Below are positions 61,497 to 64,000 of a stretch of 64,000 nt of DNA, piece after piece. Origin of the DNA: Zygotorulaspora mrakii (lineage: Eukaryota; Ascomycota; Saccharomycetes; Saccharomycetales; Saccharomycetaceae); NCBI RefSeq assembly GCF_013402915.1, contig NC_050723.1, positions 1 to 64,000 of the forward strand, given 5' to 3'. The position numbers and the translations under genes were made by a program. The notes under the pieces were generated by a model. That model searched no databases. It had not been told where the DNA came from and saw only the letters and a program-made list of their open reading frames with translations. Numbering within the stretch: the stretch's first letter is position 1; each line of letters begins with the position of its first letter.

Positions 61497-64000
61497 ATGT
61501 CGGCACTCTCAGAAGAGATCAATAATACTCTGATCAATGTGCTACGTGGATTTGCGTCGCCTGATAATGAAGTGCGTGCGGCTGCTGAGAGTAGTTTAAA
61601 TCAAGATTGGATTACTCCTGAAAATATTGAAGTTTTGCTGATTTTTCTATCCGAGCAAGCTTCATTTTCTCAAGACTTAACGTCCGCTGCTTTATCGGCA
61701 GTCCTTTTCAGAAAACTAGCCCTGAGGGCGCCTCCGTCTTCCAAAACTGTTATAATAGCGAAGAACATTACGCATATAAGTGGGAACGCTCTTGCCCAAA
61801 TTCGTGCTACATTGCTCAAAGGGTTTATTTCGGAAAGACCCAGCAATATTAGACATAAACTATCAGATGCAATTGCAGAATGTGCGCAAGACGATTTACC
61901 TGATTGGAACGAACTTTTACAAACTTTAGTGGAGGCTCTAAAGAATCAAGATCCAAATTTTAGAGAATCGAGTTTTAGAATTTTATCCACAGTACCACAT
62001 CTTACAAATGCAGTGGATATTAGTAATATCATTCCAATATTTGAAGCAGGATTCACAGATTCGAATGATGATGTGAAAATAGCGGCAGTTACAGCATTCG
62101 TTGGCTACTTTAAACAATTATCAAAATCACATTGGTCAAAATTAGGTGTTTTATTACCAAGTTTGCTCAATAGTTTACCTAAATTTCTCGATGATGGTAA
62201 AGATGAAGCTTTGGCTGCAGTTTTCGAATCACTCATTGAATTGGTGGAACTGGCACCAAAACTTTTCAAGGACATGTTCGATCAAATTTTGCAATTTATT
62301 GACATTTTAATAAAAAATAAAGATTTGGAAACCCCTGCGAGAACTACAGCACTAGAATTGTTGACTGTTTTCAGTGAAAACTCCCCATTGATGTGTAAAT
62401 CAAATCAAAATTATGCACAATCCGTCATAGCAGACACTTTGTTGATGATGACCGAAGTCTCTATAGATGATGACGAAGCTTCTGGTTGGAGAGAATCCGA
62501 CGATGCGGAAGAAGATGAAGAGGAAGTCGCATATGATCATGCCCGTCAATCTCTCGATCGCGTATCCTTAAAACTAGGTGGTAAATATCTAGCAGTTCCC
62601 TTGTTTCAATATTTGCAAGAAATGATAAATTCTAATGAGTGGAGAGAGAGATTTGCAGCATTAATGGCACTTTCGTCTGCTGCAGAAGGATGTCGTGATG
62701 TATTAGTTGGAGAGATTCCTAAAATCTTGGACATGGTTTTACCACTAATTAATGATCCACATGCAAGAGTTCAATATGGTTGTTGTAATATATTGGGTCA
62801 GATATCAACAGATTTTGCTCCATTAATTCAAAGAACCTCGCATAATAGAATTCTCCCTGCATTGATCTCAAAGTTAACACCAAACTCCATTGATAGAGTT
62901 CAGACGCATGCAGCTGCGGCGCTCGTTAATTTTTCAGAACATGCGAATCATGCTATCTTGGAGCCTTATTTGGATGACTTATTGACTAACTTATTAACAC
63001 TACTTCAAAGCAATCATCTTTATGTGCAAGAACAAGCTTTAACAACGATTGCATTTATTGCTGAAGCAGCTGAGAAAAAGTTCATAAAATACTATGATAC
63101 TTTGATGCCTCTATTGTTGAACGTCTTGAAACTTGATGTTGATGGTTCAAATCGAGTTTTGAAGGGTAAATGTATCGAATGTGCTACTTTGATTGCCTTG
63201 GCTGTCGGTAAAGAGAAATTTTCAGAGCATTCGCAAGAATTAGTCAACTTGTTGATGATTTATCAAAATAATGGTATTCAAGAGGATGATCCAATCAAAA
63301 CGTACTTGGAGCACGGTTGGAGTAGAATTTGTAGGATTTTAAGAGAAGATTTTCTGCCGCTGTTGCAAATAGTCCTTCCGCCATTGTTAGAAACGGCGAA
63401 GGCAACTCAAGATGTCAGTTTGATCGAGGAAGAAGAGGCTGCTAATTTTCAGCAATATGTTGATTGGGACGTCGTTCAGATACAAGGTAAGCACATTGCT
63501 ATTCACACATCTATATTAGACGATAAAGTGTCAGCGATGGAGCTATTACAAGTCTACAGCAGTGTTTTAAAAAATTTATTTGCGAGATACGTGAGTGAAA
63601 TAATGAACGATGTTGCAATTCCTTCCATTGATTTTTACTTGCATGATGGTGTTCGTGCGACAGGTGCTGGCCTGATTCCGGTTTTACTCTCCTGTCTTAT
63701 CGCCTCTGAAGGGACACAGAACGAGGAAGTTCAAAATCTATGGCAAACATCGTCCGCTAAACTGATCGCTGGTATCATGTCGGAGCCAATGCCCGAAATA
63801 ACTCAAATATATCATACTTCTCTTGTGGACGTCATTGCAGCAATGGAGAATCATTGTCTCAACGATGAATTACAAGCTAGATTTACTAAAGGTGTTTCAG
63901 CAAACTTGACTGATGTTTTTGAACGAGTGAAGCAACGTCATGGCGAAGACGATGAGTACAACGAGGATATAGACCAGGAATTCGAAGATTTTACAGATGA
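61497..64000 (+). CDS. PSE1: Karyopherin/importin beta Kap121, partial (3' end beyond window)
   Basis: ATG at 61497, 834 codons visible, open to the window end (S. cerevisiae Pse1 is 1089 residues). HEAT-repeat protein starting MSALSEEINNTLINVLRGFA; importin-beta family markers include RKLALRAPPSSKT-type N-terminal repeats, an acidic loop (ESDDAEEDEEEVAYDHARQS) and the RFAALMALSSAAEGCRDVL, LINDPHARVQYGCCNILGQ and ALVNFSEHANHAILEPYL repeats. It imports ribosomal proteins and transcription factors such as Pho4 and Spo12. YMR308C position, next to NIP1/YOR1 as expected for the ancestral block. Confidence 0.97.
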   Translation, partial: MSALSEEINNTLINVLRGFASPDNEVRAAAESSLNQDWITPENIEVLLIFLSEQASFSQDLTSAALSAVLFRKLALRAPPSSKTVIIAKNITHISGNALAQIRATLLKGFISERPSNIRHKLSDAIAECAQDDLPDWNELLQTLVEALKNQDPNFRESSFRILSTVPHLTNAVDISNIIPIFEAGFTDSNDDVKIAAVTAFVGYFKQLSKSHWSKLGVLLPSLLNSLPKFLDDGKDEALAAVFESLIELVELAPKLFKDMFDQILQFIDILIKNKDLETPARTTALELLTVFSENSPLMCKSNQNYAQSVIADTLLMMTEVSIDDDEASGWRESDDAEEDEEEVAYDHARQSLDRVSLKLGGKYLAVPLFQYLQEMINSNEWRERFAALMALSSAAEGCRDVLVGEIPKILDMVLPLINDPHARVQYGCCNILGQISTDFAPLIQRTSHNRILPALISKLTPNSIDRVQTHAAAALVNFSEHANHAILEPYLDDLLTNLLTLLQSNHLYVQEQALTTIAFIAEAAEKKFIKYYDTLMPLLLNVLKLDVDGSNRVLKGKCIECATLIALAVGKEKFSEHSQELVNLLMIYQNNGIQEDDPIKTYLEHGWSRICRILREDFLPLLQIVLPPLLETAKATQDVSLIEEEEAANFQQYVDWDVVQIQGKHIAIHTSILDDKVSAMELLQVYSSVLKNLFARYVSEIMNDVAIPSIDFYLHDGVRATGAGLIPVLLSCLIASEGTQNEEVQNLWQTSSAKLIAGIMSEPMPEITQIYHTSLVDVIAAMENHCLNDELQARFTKGVSANLTDVFERVKQRHGEDDEYNEDIDQEFEDFTD

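Noticed and set aside
1..64000. tRNA, rRNA, CRISPR arrays, Y'-type helicase elements and Ty/LTR elements
   Set aside because: Scanned by eye for B-box-like GGTTCGA, LTR-like ends and repeat-spacer patterns; none was convincing. A covariance-model and repeat search would be decisive.

Overview
The window is the left end of a budding-yeast chromosome (Saccharomycetaceae) and runs from the telomere into conserved core genes. It opens with about 14 copies of a 13-14 bp telomeric repeat. The right half carries single orthologues of genes that in Saccharomyces cerevisiae are split between chromosome XIII (YMR308C-YMR314W: PSE1, NIP1, YMR310C, GLC8, ELP6, TGL3, PRE5) and chromosome VII (YGR281W-YGR285C: YOR1, BGL2, YGR283C, ERV29, ZUO1). 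Finding both sets interleaved in one segment is the mark of a lineage that did not undergo the whole-genome duplication (Zygosaccharomyces/Torulaspora/Zygotorulaspora, Lachancea or Kluyveromyces type). I cannot name the species from the sequence alone.

Layout. 1-188: telomeric repeats. 189 to about 5060: a non-coding tract whose + strand is almost pure A/C/T, with nearly every G in a CpG; the bias fades out by about 7.1 kb. 7.1-11.7 kb: gene-poor subtelomere with a broken amidohydrolase relic (8.77-9.33 kb). 11.7-20.4 kb: a pulcherrimin (PUL) type gene cluster, consisting of a PUL1-position ORF that looks frameshifted, a P450 (PUL2), an intron-containing MFS transporter (PUL3) and a Zn2Cys6 regulator (PUL4). 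21.2-22.8 kb: a CPA2-type cation/proton antiporter. 25.2-39.4 kb: an accessory metabolic island of nitrilase, DUR3-like urea/polyamine transporter, cytosolic amidase, aldose 1-epimerase, secreted amidase and a short-chain dehydrogenase; GATAAG boxes lie in the promoter shared by the transporter and the cytosolic amidase. 39.8 kb to the end: conserved core genes PRE5, TGL3, ELP6, ZUO1, ERV29, GLC8, the YMR310C/YGR283C orthologue, BGL2, NIP1, YOR1 and PSE1 (cut by the window end).

How it works together. The telomere-proximal half looks like a subtelomeric niche-adaptation zone: iron scavenging and competition (PUL cluster), ion homeostasis, and recovery of nitrogen from nitriles, amides and urea. 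The core half holds housekeeping functions with recognisable yeast control sites: a PACE box for the proteasome gene PRE5 and a PDRE for the ABC pump YOR1. Several ORFs begin at a non-ATG codon if read to their full open length; starts given here were moved to the first credible ATG.

The observations most worth following up are the CpG-only G distribution of the subtelomere, the apparent mid-decay state of PUL1 next to intact PUL2-PUL4, a spliced 63-codon candidate gene between ERV29 and GLC8, and the clustering of nitrilase, urea transporter and amidase genes.
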